64,000 bases of DNA from Dehalococcoidia bacterium (GCA_025060295.1 JANXCH010000001.1:96896-160895); one strand, 5' to 3'. Numbered from the stretch's first letter, positions 23,844-33,219 are shown. Notes: generated by a model not told the origin, from the sequence alone. Numbers and translations: made by a program.

Positions 23844-25277
23844 CTAGCGCTTGACCCCCAGTTCGTCCTCCACCTCGCCGATGGCCACATCCAAAACGTG
23901 GCAGATAGCATCCACCTCGGACTTGGTGATGCACAGAGGCGGCGAAAGGGAGATGACATCGGTGTAGGGGCGCAGGTAAAGGCCCTCCCGCAGGAACTTG
24001 CTGTAGAAGCGGTCGCGCAGGTTGGCCTCCGGGGGCCAGCGCTCTTTGCTCTTACGGTCGCGCACCAGTTCTATACCTGCCAGAAGGCCTTTGCCCCGCA
24101 CATCGCCGATAATGGGGTGGCGCTCCTTCAGGTCCTCCAGTTGCTCGAGCAGGTAGCGCCCCATGCGTGCCGCGTTCTCCACCAGTTTCTCTTTCTCCAG
24201 GATCTCCAGGTTCTTCAGGGCCGCTGCGGCCGCGACAGGGTGACCGCCAAAGGTGAGGATATGGCGGAACTGGGTTTTCTCGGAGCCGATGAAGGGTTCC
24301 ACGATCTCCTTACGGGCGATGACCGCACCCATCGGGATATAGCCCGAGGTGATGCCCTTAGCCACGGTCATAATATCGGGCTGGATACCCCAGTGCTGGA
24401 TGCCGAACCATTTGCCCGTGCGCCCGAACCCACAGATGACCTCGTCCACGATGAGGACGACGCCGTACTTATCGCAGATCTCGCGGATGCGGGGCCAGTA
24501 TTCATCGCCCGGCACGGCGACACCTGGGGGTGCGGCGATAGGCTCCCCGATGAAGGCGGCAACGGTCTCGGGGCCGTGAAAAAGGATGAGGTCCTCCACC
24601 GCCTTGGCGCACTTCTCGGCGCATTCGGAGGGGGATTTGGCCCCGAACTCGCAACGATAGGGCAGGGGTTGGGGTGCATACAGCATCCCCGGATAGGCGG
24701 GCTCATAATCGGAACGGCCGGCAGCAGCCCCCATCCCGCCTCCCAACCACATGGCAGCACCCGTAGCCCCGTGGTAGGAGTGCTTGCGGGAGATGATCTT
24801 GTAGCGCCCCCGTTCGCCCCGCCGCACATGGTAGGCGCGGGCCAGTTTGAGAGCGGTCTCCACGGCTTCGCTTCCCCCGCTTACAAAAAAGCAGCGGGTG
24901 AGGTTCGGGGTGATTTGGGCGAGTCTCTCCGCCAGCAAGATGGTGGGCACGGTGGTGGTGCCGGCAGGATGGTATGTGAGTTTGAGCATCTGCTGATAGG
25001 CGGCGTCGGCCACCTCTTTGCGCCCGTAGCCGATGTTCTTGAGCCAAAGCCCCGCGAGGCCGTCGATATACTCCTTCCCGGTGATGTCCTTGACCTTAAC
25101 CCCGTGCCCCTCGACAAAAATGCGTGGTTCCCCCTTTTCGGCCATCTCCGAAGGCTCTCTTAAGTAGATCCACAAATACTCCAAAGCGGTGCGACGCAGA
25201 TGTTCTGCGTCCATCTGGTACTCGGGAAGGGTTGCAGTTTCTGCAACGGGGCCCCTCCGCGTGGGACGGCGTGCCAT
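23844..25277 (-). CDS. PLP-dependent class III aminotransferase
   Basis: This 477-residue omega-aminotransferase moves an amino group between an omega-amino compound and a keto acid. Motifs include TRCFFVSGGSEAVETALKLA, KIISRKHSYHGATGAAMWL, the PLP-Asp in VVLIVDEVICGFGRTGKWFG, and the PLP-Lys in IMTVAKGITSGYIPMGAVI near residue 300. GGEYIDGLAGLW-like substrate-loop residues appear near the N-terminus. ATG 25277 follows GGAGGGGG. It is not adjacent to a pathway cluster, so its physiological substrate (beta-alanine, putrescine, taurine or another) is open. Confidence 0.88.
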   Translation of the reverse strand: MARRPTRRGPVAETATLPEYQMDAEHLRRTALEYLWIYLREPSEMAEKGEPRIFVEGHGVKVKDITGKEYIDGLAGLWLKNIGYGRKEVADAAYQQMLKLTYHPAGTTTVPTILLAERLAQITPNLTRCFFVSGGSEAVETALKLARAYHVRRGERGRYKIISRKHSYHGATGAAMWLGGGMGAAAGRSDYEPAYPGMLYAPQPLPYRCEFGAKSPSECAEKCAKAVEDLILFHGPETVAAFIGEPIAAPPGVAVPGDEYWPRIREICDKYGVVLIVDEVICGFGRTGKWFGIQHWGIQPDIMTVAKGITSGYIPMGAVIARKEIVEPFIGSEKTQFRHILTFGGHPVAAAAALKNLEILEKEKLVENAARMGRYLLEQLEDLKERHPIIGDVRGKGLLAGIELVRDRKSKERWPPEANLRDRFYSKFLREGLYLRPYTDVISLSPPLCITKSEVDAICHVLDVAIGEVEDELGVKR

Positions 25278-25349
25278 ACCCCCTCCTTGCGTAGTCTGTG
25301 CCGGACTTGTGGCTTATGTTACACTCTCCTTCGCCTTCTGTCCAGGGCA

Positions 25350-25358
25350 TGGTATAGT
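25350..25358 (+). promoter_or_regulatory. Extended -10 element before the Nudix gene
   Basis: TGGTATAGT is an extended -10. Transcription would start near 25365, so ATG 25361 could not be the Nudix start if this promoter is used. Confidence 0.45.
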
Positions 25359-25402
25359 TTATGGACAGCCCCTTGAAGGGGATCAGAGGGGGCGGGGGGA
25401 TT

Positions 25403-25882
25403 GTGCCCACCGTGCACGAGGTGAAAAACGGTTTTCAAGAAGGTCAAGGTGTGTGGGCAGGCGCGGGTGCTCGGAAGGTGGGGGTGGTGGTCTTCCAGCG
25501 AAGCGTGGAGGGAGGCCTGCGATATCTGCTTTTGCAACGCCCCGCCCGTAAGGGGGGATGGTGGACACTCATCACCGGCAGTGTGGAGGCGGGGGAGACC
25601 TTTGCCCAGGCCGCCTGTCGGGAGACACGGGAGGAGACAGGGATTGAAACCTTCCTTACGATGGTAGACCTTGGCTATACCCACACCTTTCATGCCAGAG
25701 GGCGCACATATATAGAGCCGTACTTCGCTCTGGAGGTGCCTGCCCAGAGCACCGTCCGTCTCAGTTTTGAGCATGTGGCGTATCGTTGGGCGACCCTGGA
25801 GGAGGCCGTCGGCCTGGTGCACTGGCCTCATTGGGCGGAGGTGCTGCGCCTCACGGCACAGAGAGTTGCGTCAGATTCCTGA
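25403..25882 (+). CDS. Nudix hydrolase
   Basis: Nudix enzymes cleave nucleoside diphosphates linked to another group. The complete Nudix box is visible: GSVEAGETFAQAACRETREE followed by TGI, matching Gx5Ex7REUxEExGU. The fold also shows VGVVVFQRSVEG and LLQRPARKGGWWTLITG, with the W typical of dATP/dihydroneopterin-triphosphate pyrophosphatase-like members. I prefer GTG 25403, which follows a GGGGCGGGGGG run (159 residues); ATG 25361 has no ribosome binding site and lies on top of a -10 element. The stop is 6 nt before the amidohydrolase start. The substrate is unknown. Confidence 0.85.
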   Translation: MPTVHEVKNGFQEGQGVWAGAGARKVGVVVFQRSVEGGLRYLLLQRPARKGGWWTLITGSVEAGETFAQAACRETREETGIETFLTMVDLGYTHTFHARGRTYIEPYFALEVPAQSTVRLSFEHVAYRWATLEEAVGLVHWPHWAEVLRLTAQRVASDS

Positions 25883-25888
25883 AGGTCT

Positions 25889-26743
25889 ATGCGCGTGGAT
25901 GCCCATACCCACATCCTCCCTCCCTCAGTCCAGAATCTACGGGCCTATTGGGTTGAGCGGGATGCAACCTTCGCCCAGCTGTTTGCTCACCCCCGCGCCC
26001 GCATGGCCGGGGTGGAAGACCTCCTCGCAGCCCTGGACAGTGCCGAGATGCATAGGGCGGTGGTGGCAGGAATGGGGTGGACAAACTTGGCTCTTGCTCG
26101 CCAGTGCAACGACTATATTTTGGAATCCTATGCCCGTTGGCCCCAGCGCCTTATCCCCTTTATATCGATCAACCCCCTATGGGGTGAGGAGGCTTTGCGG
26201 GAGGTGGAGCGGTGTGCTCAGGGTGGGGCACGGGGTGTCGGGGAACTGCACCCCGACCCCCAAGGGTGGTGGGACACGGACGCCGATGCTTATCTGCAAG
26301 CGTTAGCGAGTCTCCTGCGCCAGTATCGCCTTATCCTCCTAGTGCACGCTTCGGAGCCGGTGGGCCACCTTTACCCAGGCAAGGGGAAGACCACCCCCGA
26401 CCGCCTCCTGCACATTCGTCGCGTTTTTACGGGCATCCCTATCGTGTTTGCCCATATGGGGGGCGGATTGCCCTTTTACACCCTGATGCCCGAGGTAGCC
26501 CAGGCGCTACAAGACACCTATTTTGATTCCGCTGCGACTCCCTTCCTCTATACCCCGCGTGTGTATCGGAGTGTGGTAGACCTGGTGGGCGTGGAGCGTG
26601 TCCTTTTCGCCACCGATTTCCCCTTGTTGGGCTATCCCCGTGCCCTGCGCCACTTGGCGGAAGGGGGCCTTACACCCCAGGAACAGGCTCTCGTGCTCGG
26701 CGGTAATGCTTACCGCCTCTTGCATTCCCACGAGAGTAAGTGA
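25889..26743 (+). CDS. Amidohydrolase-2-family metal-dependent hydrolase
   Basis: This 284-residue TIM-barrel hydrolase begins MRVDAHTHILPPS, the HxH metal motif. LLVHASEPVGHLYPG supplies the next His, IVFAHMGGGLPF another, and LFATDFPLLGYPRALR the catalytic Asp near residue 241. This is the amidohydrolase 2 layout of ACMSD-like decarboxylases and TatD-related lactonases. ATG 25889 is 6 nt after the Nudix stop, so the two are probably co-transcribed. I do not recognise a specific substrate. Confidence 0.82.
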   Translation: MRVDAHTHILPPSVQNLRAYWVERDATFAQLFAHPRARMAGVEDLLAALDSAEMHRAVVAGMGWTNLALARQCNDYILESYARWPQRLIPFISINPLWGEEALREVERCAQGGARGVGELHPDPQGWWDTDADAYLQALASLLRQYRLILLVHASEPVGHLYPGKGKTTPDRLLHIRRVFTGIPIVFAHMGGGLPFYTLMPEVAQALQDTYFDSAATPFLYTPRVYRSVVDLVGVERVLFATDFPLLGYPRALRHLAEGGLTPQEQALVLGGNAYRLLHSHESK

Positions 26744-26778
26744 GCCCTCATCTCGCCCCAACCCTTGCCGGCCAAGAA

Positions 26779-26787
26779 TGCTATCAT
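26779..26787 (+). promoter_or_regulatory. Extended -10 element for thpR
   Basis: TGCTATCAT lies 20 nt upstream of the thpR start, with AGGAGAG in between. There is no good -35 at 17 nt. The identical 9-mer precedes prfA. Confidence 0.45.
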
Positions 26788-26807
26788 CCTTTTTAGGAGA
26801 GTAGGGG

Positions 26808-27401
26808 ATGGGTGAGACCTTGCGCCTCTTTGTCGCTCTGGAACTCCCCGAGGCTGTCCAGCAGGCTCTGGCCTCGGTATGGACACCTCTGCGCAGGACG
26901 GAAAGGATGGTGAAGTGGGTAGATCCCGAGGGCATCCACGTGACCCTAAAGTTCCTTGGCGATGTGCCCGTTGAACGGCTTCCGATGCTCACCGAGCAGC
27001 TGAGCAGGGCTGCCCAGGCGTGTGGACCCCTGGCGTTTCGGGTGTCCAGGGTGGGGGCCTTTCCCTCCCTGGCTGCCCCACGGGTGCTATGGGCGGGCCT
27101 GGAAGGGGATCTGGAGTCGCTAGGTCGGCTGCAGCAGGCTGTGGAGCACGGCACCGTCTCGCTCGGTTTCCCCCGGGAGGAGCGTCGCTTCACCCCCCAT
27201 CTGACCATAGGGCGCGTGCGGGAGGGCCTGCCGCCCCACGAGCGCCGGCGTATCGGGCAGGCCTTCGGACAGGTGGATCTGCCCCCCGACCTTTCCTTCG
27301 GCGTGGGGCGCTTGAGCCTAATGCAGAGTACCCTCACCCCCCAGGGGGCCCGTTACCGCTGCCTGAAGACCTGGCTCCTGGGTCAATCCCGCTCCACCTA
27401 G
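26808..27401 (+). CDS. thpR: RNA 2',3'-cyclic phosphodiesterase (2H family, LigT-like)
   Basis: ThpR-type 2H phosphoesterases open 2',3'-cyclic phosphates on RNA. The 197-residue protein begins [17 protein letters not shown], typical of the family. It has the two catalytic HxTx motifs: [10 protein letters not shown] near residue 44 and HLTIGRVRE near residue 132. It has its own extended -10 and lies between the amidohydrolase and prfA genes. Whether the in vivo target is tRNA fragments is unknown. Confidence 0.92.
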   Translation: MGETLRLFVALELPEAVQQALASVWTPLRRTERMVKWVDPEGIHVTLKFLGDVPVERLPMLTEQLSRAAQACGPLAFRVSRVGAFPSLAAPRVLWAGLEGDLESLGRLQQAVEHGTVSLGFPREERRFTPHLTIGRVREGLPPHERRRIGQAFGQVDLPPDLSFGVGRLSLMQSTLTPQGARYRCLKTWLLGQSRST

Positions 27402-27421
27402 GGGCAGGCACAGCCGTATCT

Positions 27422-27430
27422 TGCTATCAT
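27422..27430 (+). promoter_or_regulatory. Extended -10 element for prfA
   Basis: TGCTATCAT, identical to that before thpR, lies 32 nt upstream of the prfA ATG. No clear -35 is visible. It overlaps the alternative TTG 27421, which argues for the downstream ATG. Confidence 0.45.
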
Positions 27431-27462
27431 GGTTTTCAGACGCGGAGAGCGCAAGGCGCCGA

Positions 27463-28575
27463 ATGCCTTTATCCACCGCCCTTCTCACCCGTTTAGAGGC
27501 TCTGGCACAACGCATGGAGGCGCTGGAGCGGGAACTGGCCACGCCGCACGTGGCTCAAGACCCCCAGCGCCTTTCGGCATTGGCCAAGGAGCGGGCGTCT
27601 TTGGAAGAGGTGGTGGGCTTGTACCGCTCCTATCAGCGTGTTCTCAAAGACCTCGGCGAGGCCCGCGCTTTAATGCGGGAGAGCGAGGACGAGGCCTTAC
27701 GCACCCTGGCCAAGGAGGAGTCCCAGCGCTTGGAGCAGGAGCAGGAGCGCCTGGAGCAGTCTCTGCGCCTTGCTCTTCTGCCTCGCGACCCCAACGACGA
27801 GCGGGATGTGTTCGTCGAGATTCGGGCAGGAGCCGGTGGGGAAGAGGCAGCCTTGTTTGCCGCCGATCTGTTCCGTATGTATGAACGCTATGCCCAGAGG
27901 AAGGGGTGGAAGGTCAGCGTGGTTGACCGCAACGAGACGGGCTTGGGTGGCTTTAAAGAGATTATCTTTGAAGTGCGGGGCAAAGGGGCCTACAGCCACC
28001 TGAAACACGAGTCAGGCGTGCACCGTGTGCAGCGGGTGCCGGTCACCGAAGCCAGTGGACGCATCCACACCTCCACCGTGACGGTGGCTGTGCTCCCCGA
28101 GGCGGAGGAGGTGGATGTACACATCAACCCCGAGGACCTGCGCATAGAGACCTTCCGCGCCGGCGGACACGGGGGACAGAATGTGCAAAAGGTTGAGACC
28201 GCCGTGCGTATCACCCATATCCCCACGGGCATCGTGGTCTCCTGCCAAGAGGAGCGCTCCCAATACCAGAACCGCCAGCGGGCCTTGCAAATTCTTCGGG
28301 CACGGCTTTACGAACTGGAGCGTCGGCGGCGTGAGGAGGAGGTGGCCGCCCAGCGCCGTCTGCAGGTGGGTACGGGCGAGCGCGCCGAAAAAGTGCGCAC
28401 CTACAACTTTCCCCAGGACAGGGTAACCGATCACCGCGTCGACCTAACGGTGCATAACTTGCAGGCTGTCCTAGATGGGGAGCTAGACCCCCTCATTGAC
28501 GCCTTGATGGCTCGGGAGCAGGCCCAGCGTTTGGAGCAAGTGTTAGCCTCTGCGCCTGCCCCTCCCGACGGGTGA
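27463..28575 (+). CDS. prfA: Peptide chain release factor 1
   Basis: RF1 ends translation at UAA and UAG. The 370-residue length is a little above average. The N-terminal coiled-coil domain is followed by [20 protein letters not shown]. The codon-recognition motif PxT is present as PVT in [18 protein letters not shown], which distinguishes RF1 from RF2 (SPF). The catalytic GGQ is in [20 protein letters not shown]; the usual GGQHVN here reads GGQNVQ. I chose ATG 27463. Its stop (TGA 28573-28575) overlaps the prmC start region, as expected for a release factor and its methylase. Confidence 0.94.
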   Translation: MPLSTALLTRLEALAQRMEALERELATPHVAQDPQRLSALAKERASLEEVVGLYRSYQRVLKDLGEARALMRESEDEALRTLAKEESQRLEQEQERLEQSLRLALLPRDPNDERDVFVEIRAGAGGEEAALFAADLFRMYERYAQRKGWKVSVVDRNETGLGGFKEIIFEVRGKGAYSHLKHESGVHRVQRVPVTEASGRIHTSTVTVAVLPEAEEVDVHINPEDLRIETFRAGGHGGQNVQKVETAVRITHIPTGIVVSCQEERSQYQNRQRALQILRARLYELERRRREEEVAAQRRLQVGTGERAEKVRTYNFPQDRVTDHRVDLTVHNLQAVLDGELDPLIDALMAREQAQRLEQVLASAPAPPDG

Positions 28576-28577
28576 TA

Positions 28578-29447
28578 ATGCCCTATACGACGGTTCGCCA
28601 GGCCTGGGCACACCTTCGCCGAGCCCTGGAGGACATCGGCTCACCTGATGCACCACGCGAGGCGGAACTACTCCTAACGGCCTCCTTGGGATGGGATACG
28701 GCTCGTCTGCTTGCCCACCCGGACGCTTGGGTGCCACCAGAGGTTCGGGAACGTCTTTTCGCCTGGCTGGCGCGCCGCTGGGCCCGGGAGCCGGTCCCCT
28801 ACATTCTGGGGGAGTGGGAGTTTTACGGTCAACGCTTGGAGGTCTCGCCAGCGGTCATGGTGCCCCGCCCAGAGACCGAGGCCCTTGTGGAGTCCGCCCT
28901 TGCCTGGGCGGGAAAGCATTTCCCTAATGGGCGAGGCCTGCGAGTGGCGGACATCGGCACGGGGTCAGGGGCTATCGTTATAGCCCTGGCTTTGCACCTC
29001 CGCCACGCCGTTTTTTACGGAGTAGACGCTTCTGCCCCGGCCTTAGAGGTGGCGCGGCGCAATGCCCGTCGCTGGGGAGTGGAGGAGCGCATCGTGTTCG
29101 TCCACGGAGACTTGGCCCAGCCCCTCCCCTGTCCTGTCCATCTCATCACAGCCAACCTCCCTTACATCCCCTCGCCCCGCCTCGCCCATCTGCAGCCAGA
29201 GGTGGCTCGCTGGGAGCCGCGCATGGCTTTGGACGGAGGGCCTGATGGTACTGCCCTGCAGCGCCGTCTCCTCACTCTGGTGCAAGAGAAGTTGTGCAGC
29301 CCGGGACTTTTGCTCTTGGAGATGGACCCGGAGCAAGCGTTCCTGTTGCAGGAGGAGGCCCAACGCTATCTCCCTGGTGCCATGATTGCTTTTGACACCG
29401 ATGCTGCTGGCACCTGCCGGGTGCTCCGGGTAGAGAGGGGGAGTTAG
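28578..29447 (+). CDS. prmC: Release factor glutamine methyltransferase PrmC
   Basis: PrmC methylates the Gln of the GGQ motif of release factors. The 289-residue protein has the N-terminal helical domain (EAELLLTASLGWDTARLLA), ARREPVPYI-like REPVPYILGEWEFYG, VPRPETEALVE, the SAM loop VADIGTGSGAIVIALAL, and a catalytic NLPYIPSPRL motif. Most bacteria have NPPY here; NLPY is a known variant. ATG 28578 is 2 nt after the prfA stop; GTG 28572 in the same frame overlaps the stop. Co-transcription with prfA is very likely. Confidence 0.92.
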   Translation: MPYTTVRQAWAHLRRALEDIGSPDAPREAELLLTASLGWDTARLLAHPDAWVPPEVRERLFAWLARRWAREPVPYILGEWEFYGQRLEVSPAVMVPRPETEALVESALAWAGKHFPNGRGLRVADIGTGSGAIVIALALHLRHAVFYGVDASAPALEVARRNARRWGVEERIVFVHGDLAQPLPCPVHLITANLPYIPSPRLAHLQPEVARWEPRMALDGGPDGTALQRRLLTLVQEKLCSPGLLLLEMDPEQAFLLQEEAQRYLPGAMIAFDTDAAGTCRVLRVERGS

Positions 29448-29935
29448 CGTTTCTTCCCGGCCGGCTTAATGACCAGCACCGGTACCCCTGCCTGGCGAAT
29501 GACCGTTTCGGCGACACTTCCGAACACCAGGCGGCTTAGGCCACTACGCCCGTGGGTGGAGATGGCGATCAAATCGGCCTGCCCCTCTCGGGCGGCGGCC
29601 ACAATTTCCTCCCCCGCATCTCCCCGTCGCACCTGGGTGGAGACCCGGAGACCTTTGCGGCGCAGGCGCTCAGCGGTGTGCTCCAGATACGCTTTGGCCC
29701 GCTCTACTTCGGCCTCCATAGCCTTGGTCAGGGCCTCAATGTGGGCGGGGGGGTAGGGGCCGACATCTGGTCCTCCCGCCAGACCCATATTGAGCACCTG
29801 GTTCACGAGGGGCACCACCTGCACCAGTGCCACCTCCGCCTGACAGAGAGAGGCGAGGGTCTCGGCGTGAGGAAGGACCTCCTCGGCTAAAGGCGAGCCG
29901 TCTAGGGGCACAATAATACGCTTGTATGCTCCCAT
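29444..29935 (-). CDS. Universal stress protein (UspA family)
   Basis: This 163-residue UspA-fold protein begins YKRIIVPLDGSPLAEEVLPH. It ends with the ATP-binding signature THGRSGLSRLVFGSVAETV followed by PVLVIK, so it is predicted to be the ATP-binding type. An insert of about 20 residues (GLAGGPDVGPYPPAHIEAL) sits in the middle. ATG 29935 has GGAGGG. The gene is convergent with prmC, and the two ends overlap by 4 nt. Its role is probably in stress or persistence, but no specific function can be given. Confidence 0.9.
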   Translation of the reverse strand: MGAYKRIIVPLDGSPLAEEVLPHAETLASLCQAEVALVQVVPLVNQVLNMGLAGGPDVGPYPPAHIEALTKAMEAEVERAKAYLEHTAERLRRKGLRVSTQVRRGDAGEEIVAAAREGQADLIAISTHGRSGLSRLVFGSVAETVIRQAGVPVLVIKPAGKKR

Positions 29936-30022
29936 TATCCCTCCTTGTAATGCCTATGCCCATGTAGGATACCGCATCGTTTCGCGCAACGCGCCGATGC
30001 GGAGAGATGCGCCCCGGCAGAT

Positions 30023-32188
30023 TCATCTCGGCCGAGGGGAGTGGCTCCCTTCCGCTTGGGTTCCTGTGTCTTTTTCACTGGGAACTTCCGCGGACACGGA
30101 GAGGGGCACTGCAAAACTGAAGGTACAGCCGCGCCCCGGATGGTTGACAACCCATATGCGTCCCCCGTGCAGTTCTACCATCCCTTTGGCGATGCTTAGC
30201 CCGAGCCCTGTTCCACTCGTGGATGTTTCGGAGGGTGCAGAGCGGGGGTGCCGATATGCTTCAAACAGATAGGGTAAATCCTCCGCTGGAATGCCCCCAC
30301 AGGAATCGCTCACGCTGACGACAGCATCGTCCTGCTCGCGTCCCAGGCGAAGGGTGATAGTGCTCCCCGCAGGGGAATACTTGTGGGCGTTGCTCAAAAG
30401 GTTCACGAGCACTTGTACGAGGCGTCGGCTGTCTACTATGCCGACCATAGGCTCGGGGGGCATATCTACCACCAGGCGCTGGCGCTTGGCTTCGAGGGAG
30501 GGCGTGATGATGTGGACCGCCTCCTGAACCACTTCTTGCAAAACCGTGGGAGATCGCTCCAGGGCCAGCTGTCCACTGCGCACCTTCGCGAACTCCAGCA
30601 AATCATTAATCAACTGCTCCAGTGTGCGCACACTCCGCTCCACATTGTTCAGCAGGCGGCTGCGGGCTGGGGAGGTGGGAGTAGGCTCGGTCTCCTTCAG
30701 AAGGCCCAAGGCCGCCTTAACACTGGTAACAGGCGTCTTCAACTGGTGGGAGATCATCCCCAGGAAGTCGGTTTTCATCTTGTCCAATTCCTGCAGGCGC
30801 TTGACCTGCTCCCGTTCCAGGGCAAACAGGCGGGCATTTTCCAACGAGATGGCGACTTGCTGGGCCACGGTGAAAAGCATGTCCAGTTCCGCCTGGCTGT
30901 AGCGCTCCCGGCCTTGGCGCGGCCCCAGGGCCAGCACCCCGGTCAGCCCGCTGGGGGTGCGGAGGGGAATCAGAATGCGCACATCCCACTCCTGCAGTTT
31001 TCGCCGTTCCTCTGGGGGCGTGGTGTGCAGGGCAGGGAGGGTATCAATGTGCCGTCGCCAGAGGATGCGCCCCTCGTGTGCCAGCCAGCGCACCACAGGG
31101 GAGGTGGCGGAAAGGGACGGCCCTTCCCCCTGCACGGGGGCGAAGTCCCCTTTGGGTGTGGGGAACAACAGCCAGACCCCTTGCGCACGGAGGGCGATGC
31201 GAATAATCCGTGTCAGGCTTTCCACCAAGTGGGGGAGGTCCACGATGCTCTGGGAGGTAGCGGCGAAAGTGCGTAGCAGGCGCAGATAGTCATACCGTCG
31301 GCCATACAGCCAGCGGTCGGCCACCTCTTGCAAGTAGCGCTGCAAGGGCTGAAAGGCCAGAGCCAGGACAAACAGCAGCAGAATTTGAATGGCGAAGGAG
31401 AGCCCCACCTGGCGCGCCAGCCACCGGCTTACTGCCAGTAACACCAGCAGGTATAGGCCGGCCACGGCTGCACTCGTGAGGAGATAAACTGCCCCCCGCT
31501 GGGCCGCCACTTGCAGGTCCAGTAAACGGGTGCGCATCACAGCGATGGCGGTAGCAATGCTAAACAGGAAGTATCCCACCATACCCAGGGGTATTGTCAT
31601 AACCCCTACAGCGGTTAGATAGTCGGTTGCGATGCCGGCTAAAGCAACCACAGCCCCCACACAGAGGTACAGATACCGATTGCGTTCATCCACCGCCTCG
31701 GTCTGCTGATAGGCGGAGAGGAGGACCGCCATCCCCGCTACCACCACCAGTTGATGAGCCACCATCCAAGGCACAAAAAGGGGGCCGCCCACAGGCCCCC
31801 ATCCGGAGGTGTGAAAAACGACGCCCTGCACCACCCAAGGACTGGGGCCCAAAGCGGACAAAACGGCCAAAAGGCCATACAGGGGCCAAACCTGCGCCAC
31901 ACGGGTGATACGCCTTGTGAGCAGGAGCACAAAGTGAAGCCAGGACACCCCAATAATCGGGAAGAAGGCGAAGGCGACCCGTTGCCACAAGAGGGCACTC
32001 TCGTTTGAAGGGCTTGCCCGCACAGCGAAAATGAATAGAGACCAAAAAGCCATCGCTCCCAGGAAGAGGGCGAAAAGGTAATATAAACCCGTCTTGCGGG
32101 GAGCGCGCAAGACCATGAGGAGGAGAGTGACATTAAGGGCCAGCGTTACAGCCGGGGGGGTTAAGTAGAGAATGCTGCGCAACCACAT
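30023..32188 (-). CDS. Sensor histidine kinase with N-terminal 7TM region and GAF domain
   Basis: This 721-residue membrane kinase has about seven TM helices (residues 8-225), the layout of the histidine-kinase 7TM N-terminal region. Two further TM segments (about 235-290) come before a GAF-type domain (about 305-455). The dimerisation box is DFLGMISHQLKTPVTSVKAA with the phospho-acceptor His. The ATPase domain has the N-box VNLLSNAHKYSPAG, a G1 box of SDSCGGIPAEDLPYLFEAY, and the G2 box GTGLGLSIAKGMVELHGG. The usual DxGxG of G1 is DSCGG here. It lies 200 nt downstream of a response regulator on the same strand, its likely partner. The signal is unknown. Confidence 0.9.
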   Translation of the reverse strand: MWLRSILYLTPPAVTLALNVTLLLMVLRAPRKTGLYYLFALFLGAMAFWSLFIFAVRASPSNESALLWQRVAFAFFPIIGVSWLHFVLLLTRRITRVAQVWPLYGLLAVLSALGPSPWVVQGVVFHTSGWGPVGGPLFVPWMVAHQLVVVAGMAVLLSAYQQTEAVDERNRYLYLCVGAVVALAGIATDYLTAVGVMTIPLGMVGYFLFSIATAIAVMRTRLLDLQVAAQRGAVYLLTSAAVAGLYLLVLLAVSRWLARQVGLSFAIQILLLFVLALAFQPLQRYLQEVADRWLYGRRYDYLRLLRTFAATSQSIVDLPHLVESLTRIIRIALRAQGVWLLFPTPKGDFAPVQGEGPSLSATSPVVRWLAHEGRILWRRHIDTLPALHTTPPEERRKLQEWDVRILIPLRTPSGLTGVLALGPRQGRERYSQAELDMLFTVAQQVAISLENARLFALEREQVKRLQELDKMKTDFLGMISHQLKTPVTSVKAALGLLKETEPTPTSPARSRLLNNVERSVRTLEQLINDLLEFAKVRSGQLALERSPTVLQEVVQEAVHIITPSLEAKRQRLVVDMPPEPMVGIVDSRRLVQVLVNLLSNAHKYSPAGSTITLRLGREQDDAVVSVSDSCGGIPAEDLPYLFEAYRHPRSAPSETSTSGTGLGLSIAKGMVELHGGRIWVVNHPGRGCTFSFAVPLSVSAEVPSEKDTGTQAEGSHSPRPR

Positions 32189-32286
32189 ACGGCCTTACTG
32201 CAAGCCGGGTCGCTTGGGCTGCGGGCTCACGAGTTGGCATATGCACACGCCCACTCTCTCCTGCCTGAAGAATGGCTCACACAAAC

Positions 32287-32315
32287 AAGCTACCCCAGGA
32301 AAAAAGACGAGTCAA
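32287..32315 (-). promoter_or_regulatory. Possible promoter for the histidine kinase gene
   Basis: On the minus strand TTGACT, a 17-nt spacer and TAGCTT lie in the 200-nt gap between regulator and kinase, giving a leader of about 95 nt. The -10 match is weak. I see no terminator for the regulator gene in this gap. Confidence 0.35.
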
Positions 32316-32388
32316 GGTGCTTTGCCACACACAAATCAGCAATTCCGCTCCCCCATTCAGTTTGTGGCGGCAAGGCGGTATTGAGAGG

Positions 32389-33138
32389 TTAAGAAGGTCC
32401 TCCCTCAGGGCGCGGCATATTCTCTCTAGAGCCGTTCTCTGCTGGCTTAATGAACTTGTAGCCCGCCTTCCATTCGGTTACGATCATTCGCGGCTGTTGA
32501 GGGTCATCCCCCAATTTTTGGCGCAGGTGCTGGATGTGTACTTTGAGGTAGTTGGAGGCATCCGCATATTCGGGACCCCACACTTTGGTCAGTATCTCCT
32601 GATGAGGCACGACCTTGCCCGCATTTTTCACCAGAAGAGCCAAGATATTGAACTCGGTGGGGGTGAGTTTGACTCGTCGTCCCTCTACCCACACCTCTCG
32701 GGCAGCAAAGTCCACCTTCACCCCACCCGCTTCGAAGGTGGTCTCCTCTGCGGGAGCAGGGGTAGCGCGGGCGCGACGCAACACCGCCTGCACCCGCGCC
32801 ATCAGTTCTATGTGGCTGAAAGGTTTGGTAATGTAATCGTCGGCCCCGGATTCCAGGGCTCGGGCGATATCGGTGTCGGCGTCCCGCACGGTTAACATAA
32901 TGATAGGCACCTGAGAGACAGCCCGGATCTGCCGTAGCACCTGGAAGCCGTCCATAACGGGCAAGCCCACATCCAGGATGACCAAATCGGGCGCTTCTTC
33001 TTTCAGCAAGCGCAAACCTGTGGGGCCGTCCGATGCCGAAAGCACCGTGGTCCCCGGCCACCGCAGTTCAAAGCAGAGGGAGACGACCTCTACAACTTCG
33101 GGCGTATCGTCTATGACCAGCACCTTCATGGCTGTCAT
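32389..33138 (-). CDS. OmpR/PhoB-family response regulator
   Basis: The receiver domain shows the acidic pair in VLVIDDTPEVVEVV, the phospho-Asp in DLVILDVGLPVMDGF near residue 55, the Thr/Lys switch in IIMLTVRD and DDYITKPFSHIEL. The winged-helix effector domain (KLTPTEFNILALLVKNAGK, then SNYLKVHIQHLRQKLGDDP) binds tandem DNA sites. Three ATGs lie close together. The first (33144) overlaps a -10 element, so ATG 33138 or 33129 is more likely, and neither has a Shine-Dalgarno. It is upstream of the 7TM histidine kinase, its probable sensor. Confidence 0.9.
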   Translation of the reverse strand: MTAMKVLVIDDTPEVVEVVSLCFELRWPGTTVLSASDGPTGLRLLKEEAPDLVILDVGLPVMDGFQVLRQIRAVSQVPIIMLTVRDADTDIARALESGADDYITKPFSHIELMARVQAVLRRARATPAPAEETTFEAGGVKVDFAAREVWVEGRRVKLTPTEFNILALLVKNAGKVVPHQEILTKVWGPEYADASNYLKVHIQHLRQKLGDDPQQPRMIVTEWKAGYKFIKPAENGSRENMPRPEGGPS

Positions 33139-33142
33139 GGTC

Positions 33143-33151
33143 ATTGTAGCA
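33143..33151 (-). promoter_or_regulatory. Extended -10 element for the response regulator
   Basis: On the minus strand TGCTACAAT ends five bases before ATG 33138, so the mRNA would have almost no 5' leader. The same 9-mer precedes tig. Confidence 0.45.
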
Positions 33152-33219
33152 CATGAAAACTGCCCTCGCGGGCAGAGTGATGCGAGCGCCCCCCTATCGT
33201 ATGCCCGAATCTATGGGGA

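Noticed and set aside
23898-25163. 421-codon plus-strand ORF opposite the class III aminotransferase
   Set aside because: The aminotransferase PLP motifs on the minus strand explain the region fully.
32189-32388. c-di-GMP (GEMM) riboswitch on the minus strand
   Set aside because: GGCAAAGCACC and GGGGTAGC echo GEMM pieces, but the P2/P3 arms and the tetraloop receptor context are missing.
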